Source of the DNA: an uncultured Bacteroidota bacterium
GTDB lineage: Bacteria; Bacteroidota; Bacteroidia; Bacteroidales; 4484-276
Direction: 5' to 3'
NCBI GenBank assembly: GCA_903930725.1
Contig: CAIYZW010000262.1
Location: 1 to 7,000, forward strand
Length of the DNA stretch: 7,000 nucleotides
Shown here: piece after piece, positions 6,601 through 7,000 of the stretch
How the letters are laid out: each line of letters opens with the position of its first letter
How positions within the stretch are numbered: the stretch's first letter is position 1
The notes under the pieces: generated by a model
Seen by the model: the letters and a program-made list of their open reading frames with translations, nothing else
Databases searched by the model: none
What the model was told of the DNA's origin: nothing
Made by a program: the position numbers and the translations under genes

Positions 6601-7000
6601 TTTGCGCCAATATCGCTGAATTTGGTTACATGAATGTCAATTCCGCTTTGACGTTTCCAATCGGCATAAATCTGAAAACTTGCCGGAAAAATATCAGGCA
6701 TAATGCAAAGCATAAACTCACGGCCATCTTCTTTGCCTCCATAGCGGTTATCCAAAACACTCTGATAATTAAAAATAGTGCTGCGATAGAGTTTTGCAAA
6801 TGAAGGGGAAATTTTATGTTGTTTGGAAGTTTTTGGATTTATTACCTCGCCTTTGCCAAAGTTTACCCTTACGGTGATTGACGAAACGGCCTGCAACTCT
6901 CTTTTGGCTGGGTTGTAGCGTAGCGGGAAAACCGAAACCCGGGCAATACGAAAATCTCTGAATACCGAAGGCGCTTCAGTGCTGGCAAATTCATTCGGGA
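3681..7000 (-). CDS. Gingipain-family (C25) secreted protein with T9SS sorting domain (N-terminus outside window)
   Basis: The frame is open from the window edge to a TAG at 3681-3683, giving 1105 complete codons; residue 1 below is the codon at 6998-6996. A TTG at 6896 is internal, because the sequence before it (FRIARVSVFPLRYNPAKREL) continues in frame and resembles the C-terminal part of gingipain propeptides. Domains: propeptide remnant about 1-60; C25 peptidase-like domain about 93-440, ending in GDPSIHIW; an Ig-like domain about 441-535 as in gingipains; two tandem Ig/CARDB-like domains about 545-640 and 660-760, each with a PxE, an LKNxG- or VKNTG-like and a PxCPxG signature; a beta-sandwich module about 780-985 with a VSTDGW motif; and a T9SS type A sorting domain about 1017-1105 (HPNPF start, GIYFYRL, MKMFLVR end). 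It should be secreted across the outer membrane and released or surface-anchored. Cys338 fits the nucleophile, but the expected catalytic His is Glu303 (YRGEGW), so peptidase activity is uncertain. It is probably transcribed separately from the PGA operon. Confidence 0.92.
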   Translation of the reverse strand, partial: PNEFASTEAPSVFRDFRIARVSVFPLRYNPAKRELQAVSSITVRVNFGKGEVINPKTSKQHKISPSFAKLYRSTIFNYQSVLDNRYGGKEDGREFMLCIMPDIFPASFQIYADWKRQSGIDIHVTKFSDIGANATNPDIIKTHIADAYHNWENPPTYVLVIGDANVFPYKTVTYPDYSFPNEDYFVEIDGDDYFPEMMIGRFTNEGDVRMQIMINKFLLYEKNPYTANTDWFKKATVCSNNEYQSQVDTKRFTANIMLNDGGFMSVDTMMSDGNGWGSGCTYDLNDVTNAINEGRSHLNYRGEGWYSGWSASCYSFQTDDVSSLNNGEKFTFVTSIGCGVAGFQSNGGNCFGESWVELGSLAAPRGACAFIGPCSNTHTTYNNYLDKGIYVGMFQEGLDTPGEALLRGKLYMYGIFGNDYYTQYHYKIYCVLGDPSIHIWKEVPTVVTADYPATILVGNDQVEFTVKFASSGLPVPEAEVCLTGAELFATGFTDADGKVVIEISPEIVETLTVTVRGKWVIPIQSTLEVIQILELIEPEGEPVIVDLDGNTDGLINPNENCNITFTLKNFGTQTANNIQATLTTPNTNYVSIVTTNPVNFGNMTSGGTVTGNPFQFFVKPNCPIGQIITLHLHVFSNTNAWDYDFTAEVMGCELKYDNFVVYDADEPDMNFRMDPGETVVLVVSVKNTGADIAPNVSGILSSNDPYITIPDSIGTFGTLAINGTSTNSDFNFMVSVDPGCPVGHMAQYSLKLSTQNGNYPYQTIENVSIPVGLPIETDYSGPDAYGYYAYSSDDTFYDETPDFNWSEISYFGTLITLPNQSDYTQTISLPFAFKYYGINYNQIRVSTDGWMAFGSGTQTAPQNTVIPNNDNVNNMVAVFWDDLYDSEFFMGKLIYYNDYVNNRFIIEWDSISHNNFLSEPEREVFQAILLNPVHYPTATGDGEMIFQYKTIKRPESTTIGIENDAQDIGLQYVFNNNYAATATNLVSNMAIKFTTEPPFSTIITGAGAGVVTKNPGNLKQNHPNPFSSNTWIEYTLPKSGNMSLSVFNLNGELVSTLQSGNQAAGNYSVEWNGLNNAGNQVNSGIYFYRLQTEDLVGTMKMFLVR

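Noticed and set aside
6896..6896. TTG as the start codon of the C25 protein.
   Set aside because: The upstream in-frame sequence is propeptide-like and has no stop up to the window edge, and a secreted protein needs a signal peptide further upstream.

Overview
The window reads as chromosomal DNA of a Bacteroidota bacterium. The main evidence is a large secreted protein ending in a type IX secretion (T9SS) C-terminal sorting domain, a system essentially confined to that phylum. The A-rich translation starts without clear Shine-Dalgarno sites agree with this. All recognisable genes lie on the minus strand, so the biological order runs from position 7000 down to 1.

Region 7000-3681 holds most of a gingipain-family (peptidase C25) surface or secreted protein, with its N-terminus outside the window. 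It has a propeptide remnant, a C25 domain, Ig-like domains including a clear tandem pair, a beta-sandwich module and a T9SS sorting tail. The usual catalytic His of the Gly-His-Gly motif reads as Glu, while the nucleophile-position Cys is kept. Region 3680-3495 is intergenic. It holds a hairpin followed by a T-tract, probably the terminator of the C25 gene, and a perfect 17-bp palindrome upstream of the next gene.

Region 3494-683 is a compact poly-gamma-glutamate (PGA) synthesis operon: pgsB/capB (Mur-ligase-like ATP-dependent ligase), pgsC/capC (small membrane partner, overlapping pgsB by 8 nt) and a PgsW-type membrane-anchored PGA system protein 18 nt further on. No pgsA/capA homologue is present among the genes seen. 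Region 630-1 holds the first 210 codons of an exported protein of unknown function, 52 nt after pgsW. It has a signal peptide and an apparent internally repeated motif. Its position makes it a candidate extracytoplasmic partner of the PGA system.

In the inferred scheme PgsB activates and joins glutamate at the inner face of the cytoplasmic membrane with PgsC, PgsW acts largely in the periplasm, and the exported protein may assist export, anchoring or processing. The C25 gene appears to be a separate transcription unit. No RNA genes, CRISPR arrays or mobile elements were seen.
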